Origin: an uncultured Oscillospiraceae bacterium
GTDB taxonomy: Bacteria > Bacillota > Clostridia > Oscillospirales > Acutalibacteraceae
Reading direction: 5' to 3'
NCBI GenBank assembly: GCA_958448165.1
Contig: CAUDCW010000029.1
Coordinates: 1 to 13,160, forward strand
Length of the DNA: 13,160 nucleotides
Both the position numbers and the translations under genes were made by a program. A model generated the notes under the pieces. It was not told the DNA's origin. It did no database searches and saw nothing but the letters and a program-made list of their open reading frames with translations. Positions 6,103-13,108 of this stretch are shown here, in pieces. Numbering within the stretch: the stretch's first letter is position 1; each line of letters begins with the position of its first letter.

Positions 6103-6729
6103 ATGATTAAACGACTTACATCAAACGCAAGAAAGCCAAGCGGCTTCTGGGGCTCGATGATGATAAAAAAAATGAACGCCGGTCACTTTGAAATGACAAA
6201 ATGGGCGCTCGGTAAAATTGATTTGCCAAAAGACGGCATTATCGCCGACATCGGCTGCGGCGGCGGCAGGTGCATAAAGCTGATTTCCAAAATGAGCAAT
6301 GTCGGAATTTTCGGTGTTGATTACAGTCCGCTGTGCGTTAAAAAAGCAACCGCAAAAAACAAAAGGGAAATAAAAAGAGGACGTATAAAAATTTATGAAG
6401 CAAGCGTTGAAGCACTTCCGTTTGATAATAGCAGTATAGATTGTGCCGTTTCGGTGGAGTCGGTTTATTTCTGGAACGATCCCGACGCCGCTTTCAGCGA
6501 GATAAAGCGTGTCTTAAAGCCGGGCGGCAGCTTCAACGTAATCTGCGAAATGGTAAAAAACGACGACGGAACGGGCGCACACACCGAGGTCGCCGAGCTT
6601 TTGAAGCTTAATTATTACAGCAAAGCGGAGCTTGAAACAATTTTTGAAAGAAACGGCTACACAGAGATAACTGCGTCCTTTGATAAAGAAAACACATGGC
6701 TTCTAATAAGCGCAAAAAAGCAGGGATAA
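6103..6729 (+). CDS. Class I SAM-dependent methyltransferase
   Basis: A 208-residue cytosolic methyltransferase of the Methyltransf_11 kind. SAM motif I is ADIGCGGGR (48-56), the acidic ribose-binding residue is D73 in GVDYS, VEALPF lies at 102-107, and the post-core RVLKPGG turn is at 136-142. The substrate cannot be read from the sequence; such stand-alone proteins methylate small molecules, quinones or other targets. The frame is open further upstream (to 5953), but ATG 6103 is the start: GAGGTGA lies 5 bases before it and the promoter's predicted transcription start is just ahead of it. It is divergent from the spoVM operon and convergent with a lipoprotein gene. The last codons form part of a hairpin that probably terminates the opposing gene. 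Confidence 0.85.
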   Translation: MIKRLTSNARKPSGFWGSMMIKKMNAGHFEMTKWALGKIDLPKDGIIADIGCGGGRCIKLISKMSNVGIFGVDYSPLCVKKATAKNKREIKRGRIKIYEASVEALPFDNSSIDCAVSVESVYFWNDPDAAFSEIKRVLKPGGSFNVICEMVKNDDGTGAHTEVAELLKLNYYSKAELETIFERNGYTEITASFDKENTWLLISAKKQG

Positions 6730-6744
6730 ATCAATAATCCCTGC
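6714..6744 (-). terminator. Terminator of the lipoprotein gene, inside the methyltransferase 3' end
   Basis: On the minus strand an 8-bp GCAGGGAT/ATCCCTGC stem with a 9-base loop is followed directly by TTTTTT (the AAAAAA at 6714-6719 on plus). It lies 42 bases past the lipoprotein stop and overlaps the last codons and stop of the convergent methyltransferase gene. Confidence 0.7.
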
Positions 6745-6779
6745 CTGAATAGCACATATTTTACATACAGTCTGTGAAC

Positions 6780-6829
6780 GCATCCTTTATTCTTTTCTCT
6801 CAAGAGTAAAGGATGCTTCGTTTGTTTTC
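6780..6829 (+). terminator. Likely terminator of the methyltransferase gene, inside the lipoprotein 3' end
   Basis: On the plus strand a perfect 10-bp stem (GCATCCTTTA with TAAAGGATGC, 17-base loop) is followed by the T-rich TTCGTTTGTTTTC. It begins 50 bases past the methyltransferase stop and overlaps the lipoprotein's final codons. The broken T tract makes it weaker than the reciprocal terminator. Confidence 0.5.
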
Positions 6830-7134
6830 AGCAAAAGAATTTTGCCGTCCTCCTGTGTAGAATAGTAGCCGTCATATATAACGGTGTCGTCCTGCTTTAT
6901 TTCAAAATGACGGCTGTTCTTGTTAATCGAGAAAATAATATCACTGTCATCGCCGTTCAGATTGATTTTTCCGTCGAAATCAATAATATTTTCTGCGTCG
7001 GTAATATTCAGATAAAGATACGGTTCTTCCGATATATATTCGCCCTTTGGCTGCGGTTCTCCGCAGGAACAGAACAAAACCGGAACAATCAAAAGCATCA
7101 GAACTGCCGATATAATGACAGAATATTTTTTCAA
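6787..7134 (-). CDS. Small putative lipoprotein
   Basis: A 115-residue secreted protein I cannot name. It begins MKKYSV, has a hydrophobic segment to about residue 20 (ISAVLMLLIVPVLF), and then CSCGEP. The cysteine at 24 (or 22) is the likely lipid-modified residue, although the lipobox (LFCSC) is not canonical. The rest, about 35-115, is a small beta-rich domain with many Asp, Ile and Tyr (LYLNITDAENIIDFDG, VIYDGYYST). It looks like the small 'DUF-like' beta sandwich lipoproteins of Firmicutes. The frame opens at 7149, but the codons before 7134 hold the ribosome site GGAGG. I therefore chose TTG at 7134 (8-base spacing, standard MKK start); GTG at 7137 is possible. Confidence 0.75.
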   Translation of the reverse strand: MKKYSVIISAVLMLLIVPVLFCSCGEPQPKGEYISEEPYLYLNITDAENIIDFDGKINLNGDDSDIIFSINKNSRHFEIKQDDTVIYDGYYSTQEDGKILLLKTNEASFTLERKE

Positions 7135-7177
7135 CACAACAACCTCCAACTGAAAAAAATAGTTTTAAATTGACAAA

Positions 7178-7206
7178 ATTATAGCACTAATTAGTTAAAA
7201 CGGCAA
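7178..7206 (-). promoter_or_regulatory. Extended -10 promoter of the lipoprotein gene
   Basis: On the minus strand, TTGCCG (7206-7201), a 17-bp spacer and TGC-TATAAT (TATAAT at 7183-7178). It lies 43 bases upstream of the chosen TTG start. Confidence 0.7.
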
Positions 7207-7422
7207 GTTTTTATGTATATTTGCTTCAAAAAACGATTAAAAAGGTCAATAACACCAAATTTTTTTAAATTTGCATAAATTTCTACATTTGGCATAAAAT
7301 AACTCTGATTTGCAATTTGACTACAGTTTATTTTAGACAAAAATTAAGAGAATTTAATTTAATTGTTACAATATTGTATCATTGTAGATTCACATTGGTA
7401 ACATTTTTGTTAACATTGTCAA
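7207..7422. other. AT-rich divergent intergenic region
   Basis: Very AT-rich DNA between the divergent lipoprotein and cell-wall hydrolase promoters. It holds a TAACA-TTTT-TGTTA inverted repeat (7399-7412) 10 bases upstream of the hydrolase -35 box, a possible operator. No credible reading frame with a ribosome site is seen. Confidence 0.5.
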
Positions 7423-7451
7423 TTGATTGTTTAAAAAAGATGATGTATAAT
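7423..7451 (+). promoter_or_regulatory. Sigma-A-type promoter of the cell-wall hydrolase gene
   Basis: TTGATT, a 17-bp spacer and a perfect TATAAT, with a predicted start near 7458 and a leader of about 20 bases carrying AAGGAGG. Confidence 0.8.
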
Positions 7452-7478
7452 AGTCGCAAGTGTAAGGAGGTTACATTT

Positions 7479-8486
7479 ATGTCATCAACTGAACCACAGA
7501 ATAAGACAGGCTCCAAACGCCTTTCTTCCGCTTTGAGAAACATAAAAATAAAATCCACTCACCTCAAAGTTGCCGCCTGCGCCATACTTGCAGCCGCTGT
7601 CGGAATAACCGGCACGTTCTGTTTAGCAAGCAACCCCGGCTCTTCGAAAATAGTCAACCGTTCTTTATCCGCAGGGCTTGACAACAGCGCAATTAACCCG
7701 CAGTATATTGAACATGTAACACGAGCATATTCAGAAACAAAGCCAACGGACCCGCCGACCGACCCACCGACAAAGGCGACCGAGGCACCGACAAAAGAAA
7801 AGAAGTCCGACAAGAAGAAGGCAACGCAGCCGGCTACCAAGTCGTCAAAAAAAGAAAAGTCAAAGGAAAAAGCAACGGAAAAGGAGACCAACGCTCCTAC
7901 AGACCCGACAGTCACAGAAACAGAAACAGTTGTAATTCCTGAGGACACGCAGAATATTCAGATCGGAGCTTCAGCCGGAAGCGGCGAAAACACGGTGATT
8001 TACGAGGAAGAAACCGTACCGCTCACCGATGAGGAAATTGCCGCTCGCGAACAGCTTTATCAGCAGCAATGGGACGCAGGCTATATAATGGCAGTTGACG
8101 CTCCCGATTATAACTACACTCCACAGGCAATTAAGCTCAGCGACAAGGACCGCGATCTTGCTTACAGAATCGTTATGGGCGAGATGGGCAGCGAAGGCTT
8201 TATCGGCTGTGCTATCGTTGCACAGGCTATCCGTGACACAATGAACCTTGAGGGCTACACCTCTATTCAGGAGGTTATCGACAAGTACGGATATGTCGGC
8301 AGTACAAGCATAACACCGAATCAGGACAGCATCGACGCAGTAAACTTCATCTTTGATGAAACAGGCAGTGCCGTTCAGCACAGGGTTCTGTACTTCTATG
8401 CAACATGGATAAACAGCGACTGGCACGAATCGCAGAACTTTGTTGTTCAGTACAGCTGTGTAAGATTTTTTGACAGATGGTTCTGA
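7479..8486 (+). CDS. Membrane-anchored SleB-like cell-wall hydrolase
   Basis: A 335-residue protein predicted to cleave peptidoglycan outside the membrane. Residues 1-28 are basic and cytosolic, and 29-51 form one membrane segment (signal anchor). About 88-150 is a disordered linker rich in Pro, Thr and then Lys (PTDPPTDPPT; KKEKSKEK). About 215-335 is a Hydrolase_2 (SleB/CwlJ-type) domain: RIVMGEMGSEG at 230-240, with E235 as the likely catalytic glutamate, a helix AIVAQAIRDT, and the terminal LYFYAT, WHESQ, VRFF pattern. SleB relatives degrade spore cortex, but many Clostridia keep vegetative versions, so the stage of action is open. The frame runs back to 7317; ATG 7479 is chosen because AAGGAGG lies 8 bases before it. 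It is monocistronic, with its own promoter and terminator. Confidence 0.85.
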   Translation: MSSTEPQNKTGSKRLSSALRNIKIKSTHLKVAACAILAAAVGITGTFCLASNPGSSKIVNRSLSAGLDNSAINPQYIEHVTRAYSETKPTDPPTDPPTKATEAPTKEKKSDKKKATQPATKSSKKEKSKEKATEKETNAPTDPTVTETETVVIPEDTQNIQIGASAGSGENTVIYEEETVPLTDEEIAAREQLYQQQWDAGYIMAVDAPDYNYTPQAIKLSDKDRDLAYRIVMGEMGSEGFIGCAIVAQAIRDTMNLEGYTSIQEVIDKYGYVGSTSITPNQDSIDAVNFIFDETGSAVQHRVLYFYATWINSDWHESQNFVVQYSCVRFFDRWF

Positions 8487-8505
8487 TAATCCAATAGAAA
8501 ATTTA

Positions 8506-8536
8506 ACGGCTTCGGAAAATTCCGGAGCCGTTTTTT
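8506..8536 (+). terminator. Intrinsic terminator of the hydrolase gene
   Basis: ACGGCTTCGGAA pairs with TTCCGGAGCCGT (one G-U), followed by TTTTTT, 20 bases past the stop. This is a textbook rho-independent site. Confidence 0.92.
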
Positions 8537-8561
8537 GCTGTCTGTTCAGTCTGAAAAACAT

Positions 8562-8590
8562 TTGACTTGAAAACAGCCTGAGATTAGGAT
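8562..8590 (+). promoter_or_regulatory. Promoter of ligA
   Basis: TTGACT, a 17-bp spacer and TAGGAT, a moderate -10. It lies between the hydrolase terminator and ligA, giving a leader of about 30 bases. Confidence 0.65.
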
Positions 8591-8628
8591 AAACTAATAT
8601 CAAGTATAAAATAACAGAGGGTGATAAT

Positions 8629-10617
8629 GTGACGGACAAGAAAATAATCGAAGAATACAACAAGCTTTGTGAAGAAATAAACTACCACAACGACAGATAT
8701 TACAATCAGGACAACCCCGAAATCAGCGACTATGAGTATGATATGCTTCTGCGCAGGCTTGAAACCATAGAGCAGGAGCATCCCGAGATAAAGAGCGACT
8801 CCTCCCCTGCCATGCACGTCGGCGGCAGAGCGTCTGCAAAGTTTTCGCCTGTTGAGCATATTGTGCCTATGCAGAGCCTGCATGACTCATTTTCTCACGG
8901 CGAGCTTCTCGACTTTGACAGACGGGTGCGTGAAACCGTGTCGTCGCCCGAATATGTTGTAGAGCCGAAGTTTGACGGTCTTTCAGTATCGGTCGAATAT
9001 GAAAACGGCATACTTGTAAGGGCGTCAACAAGAGGTGACGGACTTGTCGGCGAGGACGTAACCGACAACATTCTGACGATAAAATCACTGCCGCATAAAT
9101 TAAAAAAGCCACTGCCCTATCTTGAGGTCAGAGGCGAGGTTTTTATGTCCAATGAAAGCTTTTTAAAGCTTCTGAAAAAGCAGGAGGAAAACGAGGAAAA
9201 GCCCTTTAAAAATCCCCGTAACGCTGCGGCAGGCTCACTAAGACAAAAGAACAGCGAGATTACAAAACAGCGTGAGCTTGACATCTTCATCTTCAACATT
9301 CAGCAAATAAGAGGAGCGGAAATCACCTCGCACAAGCAGTCGCTCGATTTTATCGGCGAGCTTGGTTTGCCGAAGCCGCCGTTTTACAGCTGCTGTAAAT
9401 CAATGGAGGACGCAATTGACGAGGTTGAGCGAATCGGCTCTATGCGAGGTGAGCTGCCGTATCAGATCGACGGAGCGGTAATCAAGCTTAACGACTTTGA
9501 AAGCCGTGAGCAGCTGGGCAGTACGGCAAAATTTCCACGATGGGCAGAAGCGTACAAGTTCCCGCCCGAGGAAAAGGCAACAAAGCTTATTGATATAGAG
9601 ATTAATGTCGGCAGAACGGGTGCGCTTACACCGACGGGTGTATTTGAGCCGATAACGCTTGCAGGGACAACAGTCAGCCGTGCCGTTCTGCACAACGAGG
9701 ATTTCATAAAGGAAAAGGATATAAGAATCGGCGACACCGTGATACTGCGGAAAGCAGGAGAAATTATCCCCGAGGTTGTTGCACTTAAAGAGCACGGTGA
9801 GAACACCGTTCCGTTCAGAATGCCCGAGTTCTGCCCGTCCTGCGGTGGTCCTGTCGTGCGTGAAAACGGCGAAGCCGCCGTACGCTGCACAAACACCGAC
9901 TGCCCGGCACAGCTTATGCGCCATCTGATACACTTTGTATCCCGTGACGCAATGGATATCGACGGACTCGGTCCGGCTGTGCTTGAACGCCTTGTAAATG
10001 AGGGTATGATAAGCTCTCCTGTCGATTTATACAGTCTTGATTACGATAAAATCGCCGCATTTGACGGTATGGGCGAGCTGTCGGCGGCAAATCTGAAGGC
10101 GTCAATCGAAAAATCAAAGTCCAACGAGCTTTACAGGCTTGTTTTCGCCCTCGGAATACGCCACATAGGACAAAAAGCGGCTAAGCTTTTATGTGAGCAT
10201 TTCGGCACAATTGAAGCCATAATGTCGGCTGAAAGCGACGAAATAAGCAATATAGACGGCTACGGCAAAATAATGGCTGACAGCGTTTGCGAATATTTCT
10301 CGCTCGACAGCACCAAGGAGCTTATATCAAAGCTGCGTGAATACGGTGTAAAAATGCCTGCCACTGAAAAGCAGGCAACCGACAGCAAATTCAGCGGCAA
10401 GACCTTTGTCCTCACAGGCACACTGCCGACTATGAAACGCAGTGAAGCTTCAAAAATAATAGAAAGTCTTGGCGGTAAGACCTCCTCGTCTGTATCAAAA
10501 AAGACAGATTATGTCCTTGCAGGCGAAGAAGCCGGCAGCAAGCTGACAAAAGCGCAGAGCCTTGGGATAACGGTTATCACCGAGGAAGAGTTTTTGAAAA
10601 TGGTCAACGGGGGTTAA
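8629..10617 (+). CDS. ligA: NAD+-dependent DNA ligase LigA
   Basis: A full-length 662-residue DNA ligase that seals nicks in duplex DNA using NAD+, in replication and repair. The domains are in standard order. Domain Ia has YHNDRYYNQDNPEISD (19-34). The adenylation domain has catalytic K114 in the KFDG motif, then STRGDG (133-138), EVRGEV (166-171) and PRNAAAGSLRQ (196-206). The OB fold follows at about 320-395 (VGRTGALTP). The zinc finger is C402, C405, C420 and C425. A helix-hairpin-helix region spans about 435-560, and a C-terminal BRCT domain about 587-660 (FSGKTFVLTGTL). All key residues are present. The start is GTG at 8629, with GAGGGTGA 4 bases upstream. The ATG overlapping it by two bases runs straight into TGA and cannot be used. 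The stop codon abuts a repeat element. Confidence 0.98.
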   Translation: MTDKKIIEEYNKLCEEINYHNDRYYNQDNPEISDYEYDMLLRRLETIEQEHPEIKSDSSPAMHVGGRASAKFSPVEHIVPMQSLHDSFSHGELLDFDRRVRETVSSPEYVVEPKFDGLSVSVEYENGILVRASTRGDGLVGEDVTDNILTIKSLPHKLKKPLPYLEVRGEVFMSNESFLKLLKKQEENEEKPFKNPRNAAAGSLRQKNSEITKQRELDIFIFNIQQIRGAEITSHKQSLDFIGELGLPKPPFYSCCKSMEDAIDEVERIGSMRGELPYQIDGAVIKLNDFESREQLGSTAKFPRWAEAYKFPPEEKATKLIDIEINVGRTGALTPTGVFEPITLAGTTVSRAVLHNEDFIKEKDIRIGDTVILRKAGEIIPEVVALKEHGENTVPFRMPEFCPSCGGPVVRENGEAAVRCTNTDCPAQLMRHLIHFVSRDAMDIDGLGPAVLERLVNEGMISSPVDLYSLDYDKIAAFDGMGELSAANLKASIEKSKSNELYRLVFALGIRHIGQKAAKLLCEHFGTIEAIMSAESDEISNIDGYGKIMADSVCEYFSLDSTKELISKLREYGVKMPATEKQATDSKFSGKTFVLTGTLPTMKRSEASKIIESLGGKTSSSVSKKTDYVLAGEEAGSKLTKAQSLGITVITEEEFLKMVNGG

Positions 10618-10918
10618 GAGCTAAGAGAGTGAAGAGTGAAGAGAAGAATGCATAATTCATAATGCAGAATTCGGAATTGGAGTGAACAGAAATTGTGAAA
10701 CGAGGTCGTAGGGAACAGGCTTGCCTGTTCCGGTTCGCTCTTATGAATGTAATATCTATTCTGACTTTGCTAAAAATCGTAGTATCTGCTCCTATCCCGG
10801 AACGGTCAAGACCGTTCCCTACGAACTCACAGACTTGTTACGAGAAAATTCTTAATTCAAAGAGCCGCTTGCGGCGACAACCACAACTCCACTCTTCACT
10901 CTCCACTCTCAACTCTAA
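10618..10918. repeat. MITE-like non-coding inverted-repeat element
   Basis: About 300 bases of non-coding DNA with nested symmetry. Imperfect terminal inverted repeats built of GAGAGTGAAGAG-type units lie at about 10618-10653 and 10889-10916. Inner 11-bp arms TCGTAGGGAAC (10706-10716) and GTTCCCTACGA (10814-10824) flank the centre. Three short hairpins have 2-base loops: GGAACAGGC-TT-GCCTGTTCC (10712-10731), GGAACGGTC-AA-GACCGTTCC (10799-10818) and GCCGC-TT-GCGGC (10864-10875). An 85-codon frame crosses it but has no ribosome site and ignores the symmetry. No transposase is present. Its left edge coincides with the ligA stop codon. It is best explained as a dispersed repeat moved in trans. 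Confidence 0.7.
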
Positions 10919-10926
10919 TTTATGTC

Positions 10927-10955
10927 TTTACTTTTCTTCCTTTCTATGTTAAGAT
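10927..10955 (+). promoter_or_regulatory. Possible promoter of the yerC operon
   Basis: TTTACT, a 17-bp spacer and TAAGAT, four of six matches in each box. It lies just past the repeat element and gives a leader of about 40 bases. It is weak but is the best candidate. Confidence 0.35.
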
Positions 10956-11002
10956 TTTATTGTATTAAATCGTGAAATTGAATTTGGAAAGGATATGTAA
11001 TT

Positions 11003-11332
11003 ATGAATTCAAAAATTCAGGATGAACACACCGATTTTCTTTTTAAGGCTATTCTGTCGCTTAAAACAGTTGAAGAATGTTACTGCTTTTTTGAGGATTT
11101 ATGCACGGTGCAGGAGCTTAAAGCGATTTCGCAAAGGCTTGTTGTTGCAAAAATGCTCAGCGAAAAGCGTGTTTACAGCGATATTGTTAAGCAAACAGGG
11201 GCTTCAACAGCAACAATCAGCCGTGTGAACCGTTCTCTCACCTACGGAAGCGACGGCTATGCAATGGTGTTCAAAAACATTGAGGAAGCAGAAAAGGCAA
11301 AGCAGAAAAAGAACGAGGATGACATAAAGTGA
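11003..11332 (+). CDS. yerC: YerC/YecD-type TrpR-like DNA-binding protein
   Basis: A 109-residue helical protein of the Trp-repressor superfamily, the YerC/YecD branch. It has an N-terminal helical dimerisation part (about 10-35), the conserved TVQELKAISQRL stretch (35-46), and a helix-turn-helix at about 58-79 (YSDIVKQTGASTATISRVNR). A Lys/Glu-rich tail follows. In Firmicutes the family is a small presumed repressor whose ligand is not generally tryptophan; no trp genes are nearby. ATG 11003 follows AAAGGA by 9 bases. An earlier ATG at 10995 meets TAA at once. It is the first gene of a three-gene operon and overlaps the next gene by 4 bases. Confidence 0.88.
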   Translation: MNSKIQDEHTDFLFKAILSLKTVEECYCFFEDLCTVQELKAISQRLVVAKMLSEKRVYSDIVKQTGASTATISRVNRSLTYGSDGYAMVFKNIEEAEKAKQKKNEDDIK

Positions 11333-12087
11333 GCGGCAGTTACACTGTTTTTTCGGAATTTTACGACTCGCTGACTTCAAATGTGCATTACGGCGACAGG
11401 GCTGATTATATTGAAGCACTGCTCAAACGCTGCAATCACAACCCCGGCATTACTCTTGACCTTGCCTGCGGCACCGGCAGTCTTACTATAGAGCTGAAAA
11501 AACGAGGCTTTGACATCTACGGCGCAGACGGCAGCAGCGATATGCTGATGATAGCGCAGCAAAAGGCGTATGACGAGGAGCTTTCTATCTTATTTTTATG
11601 CCAGAAAATGCAAAAGCTCGACCTTTACGGCACTATTGACACCTGCATATGCACACTTGACAGCCTGAATCATATAATAAATAAAGAGGAGCTTCAAACG
11701 GCTTTTGACAAGGTTTCGCTTTTTATGAACGAGGGCGGACTTTTTGTTTTTGACGTGAACACCGTTTATAAGCACAAAAGCGTTCTTGCGGACAACGTTT
11801 TTGTCTATGATAAAAGCTCTGTTTTCTGTGTATGGCAGAACACACCGCTTGAAAATAACATCACAAGAATTGACCTCGACTTTTTTGAACGCTCCGGCAA
11901 TGTGTATCACAGAAGCAGTGAAAGCTTTTGCGAAAGAGCGTACACAGACAAGGAGCTTGAGGAAATAATAAGTAAAGCAGGCTTTGAAATTCTTGACATA
12001 TTTGGCGAGATGACGTTTGAACCGCCGAAGGAAAATTCACAGAGAAACATTTATATTGTAAAAAAGGTAAAAAAGACAGAGGTATAA
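11329..12087 (+). CDS. Class I SAM-dependent methyltransferase (YqeM-like)
   Basis: A 252-residue cytosolic methyltransferase. An N-terminal lid (YTVFSEFYDSLTSNVHY, 5-21) of the type seen in YqeM-like proteins precedes SAM motif I, LDLACGTGS (43-51), the acidic D67 in GADGSSDML, and CTLDSLNHI at about 107-116. The second half (about 150-235) is a beta-rich substrate cap with WQNTPLENN and ITRIDLDFFERSG, followed by an EEIISKAGFEILD helix typical of the C-terminus. The substrate is unknown. The start is GTG, which shares GTGA with the yerC stop (translational coupling), and GAGGA lies 9 bases upstream. hslO begins 4 bases after its stop. It is not closely similar to the other methyltransferase in the window (6103-6729). 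Confidence 0.88.
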   Translation: MSGSYTVFSEFYDSLTSNVHYGDRADYIEALLKRCNHNPGITLDLACGTGSLTIELKKRGFDIYGADGSSDMLMIAQQKAYDEELSILFLCQKMQKLDLYGTIDTCICTLDSLNHIINKEELQTAFDKVSLFMNEGGLFVFDVNTVYKHKSVLADNVFVYDKSSVFCVWQNTPLENNITRIDLDFFERSGNVYHRSSESFCERAYTDKELEEIISKAGFEILDIFGEMTFEPPKENSQRNIYIVKKVKKTEV

Positions 12088-12091
12088 ATTA

Positions 12092-12991
12092 ATGGATAAA
12101 ATCATAAGATGTATAACATCGGACGGAGCAGTTATGGCTTCGGTCATTAACTCAACCGATATAGTATATACTGCTCAGAAGCTGCACAGCACCTCCCCTG
12201 CCGCTACTGCGGCAATCGGCAGACTGCTCAGTGCGGCTTCAATGATGGGCGCACAGCTAAAGCAGAAGAGTGCAACTCTGACTGTCAGAATTAAAGGCGA
12301 CGGTCCTTTAGGCACACTTGTGACGGTTGCAGACAGCAACGGAAACGTGAGAGGTTATCTTGAAAATAACACCTGCGAAACCGAGCATTACCGCAAGGGC
12401 AAAATAAATGTGTCTGCGGCGGTAGGAAAAAACGGATATATCGACGTTATGCGTGACTACGGCACAGGCGAACCGTATATGAGCCGAGCAGAGCTCGCTA
12501 CAGGCGAAATCGCCGAGGATATAACGTCCTACTATGTCCAGAGCGAGCAGATACCCACAGCCTGCGGTCTGGGAGTGCTTCTTGACAAAGATAACGGCGA
12601 GGTTATGCTTGCAGGCGGCTTTTTAATTCAGCTTCTCCCCGGCGCTGACGACACAGCCTGCGACAAGCTTGAAAAAAACATCGCCGCGCTTGAGCCGATG
12701 ACAACGATGCTTGCAAAAGGAATGAGTGTTGAAGAAATCTGCCGCACGGCGTTGCAGGGCTTTGAAGTTGAAATTGTTGACGAACTTCCCGTTCACTATG
12801 TCTGCAATTGCAGCCGCGAGCGTGTTATCAATTCAATAGCGTCGCTCAGGAATGACGAAATTCAAGCTATGATTGACGAGGACGAAGGAGCCGAGGTTGT
12901 CTGCAATTTCTGCAACAAAAGATACGTTTTCGGCGCAGATGATTTGCGTCAGATAATCGAGCTGAAGGCACAAAATGAAGCTCAAAAATAA
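12092..12991 (+). CDS. hslO: Hsp33 redox-regulated chaperone
   Basis: A full-length 299-residue Hsp33. This holdase chaperone is activated in the cytosol by oxidative unfolding: oxidation of four zinc-binding cysteines releases zinc and exposes the client-binding surface. The N-terminal domain shows RCITSDGAV, KGDGPLGTLVTVAD (68-81) and GYLENN. A mid region has YYVQSEQIPTACGLGVL (147-163) and GGFLIQLLPGA. The C-terminal redox switch has C238 and C240 (CNC) plus C271 and C274 (CNFC), all four present. ATG 12092 follows AGAGGT by 8 bases and the upstream methyltransferase stop by 4 bases. It is the last gene of the operon. No strong GC-rich terminator follows, only an A/T palindrome at about 12990-13014. 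Confidence 0.97.
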   Translation: MDKIIRCITSDGAVMASVINSTDIVYTAQKLHSTSPAATAAIGRLLSAASMMGAQLKQKSATLTVRIKGDGPLGTLVTVADSNGNVRGYLENNTCETEHYRKGKINVSAAVGKNGYIDVMRDYGTGEPYMSRAELATGEIAEDITSYYVQSEQIPTACGLGVLLDKDNGEVMLAGGFLIQLLPGADDTACDKLEKNIAALEPMTTMLAKGMSVEEICRTALQGFEVEIVDELPVHYVCNCSRERVINSIASLRNDEIQAMIDEDEGAEVVCNFCNKRYVFGADDLRQIIELKAQNEAQK

Positions 12992-13017
12992 AAAATTGAT
13001 TTTTTTTAAAAAAAGTG

Positions 13018-13046
13018 TTGACTTTTCATCCGTTATGTAGTATTAT
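13018..13046 (+). promoter_or_regulatory. Promoter of the tRNA-Val gene
   Basis: TTGACT, a 17-bp spacer and TATTAT, strong boxes. Transcription should start near 13053, about 56 bases before the tRNA. Confidence 0.8.
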
Positions 13047-13049
13047 AAT

Positions 13050-13103
13050 AACCGTCGCTGATGAACAAGTGGTTGCAAACCACAAGATGTTGTTACGGCG
13101 GTT
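13050..13103 (+). other. Structured leader preceding tRNA-Val
   Basis: Three stacked helices can form: 13050-13057 with 13096-13103 (8 bp, one G-U), AACAA 13064-13068 with TTGTT 13090-13094, and GTGGTT 13069-13074 with AACCAC 13078-13083 around a GCA loop. They span nearly the whole pre-tRNA leader and end five bases before the mature 5' end. If transcription starts near 13053, the first bases of the outer helix are lost. Confidence 0.5.
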
Positions 13104-13108
13104 AATGT

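Noticed and set aside
7306..7314. A third TGATTTGCA match, like the core of the motif at 1712-1720 and 5623-5631
   Set aside because: It is in the opposite orientation relative to its gene, at a different distance, and lacks the flanking ACAAAG part; chance in AT-rich DNA is likely.
7971..8663. Minus-strand 230-codon frame opposite the cell-wall hydrolase
   Set aside because: It is antisense to a well-supported hydrolase domain and runs through that gene's terminator; it has no ribosome site or family features.
10695..10952. 85-codon frame in the ligA-yerC gap
   Set aside because: It lies in an inverted-repeat element, has no ribosome site and reads through palindromic sequence, so it is not a credible gene.
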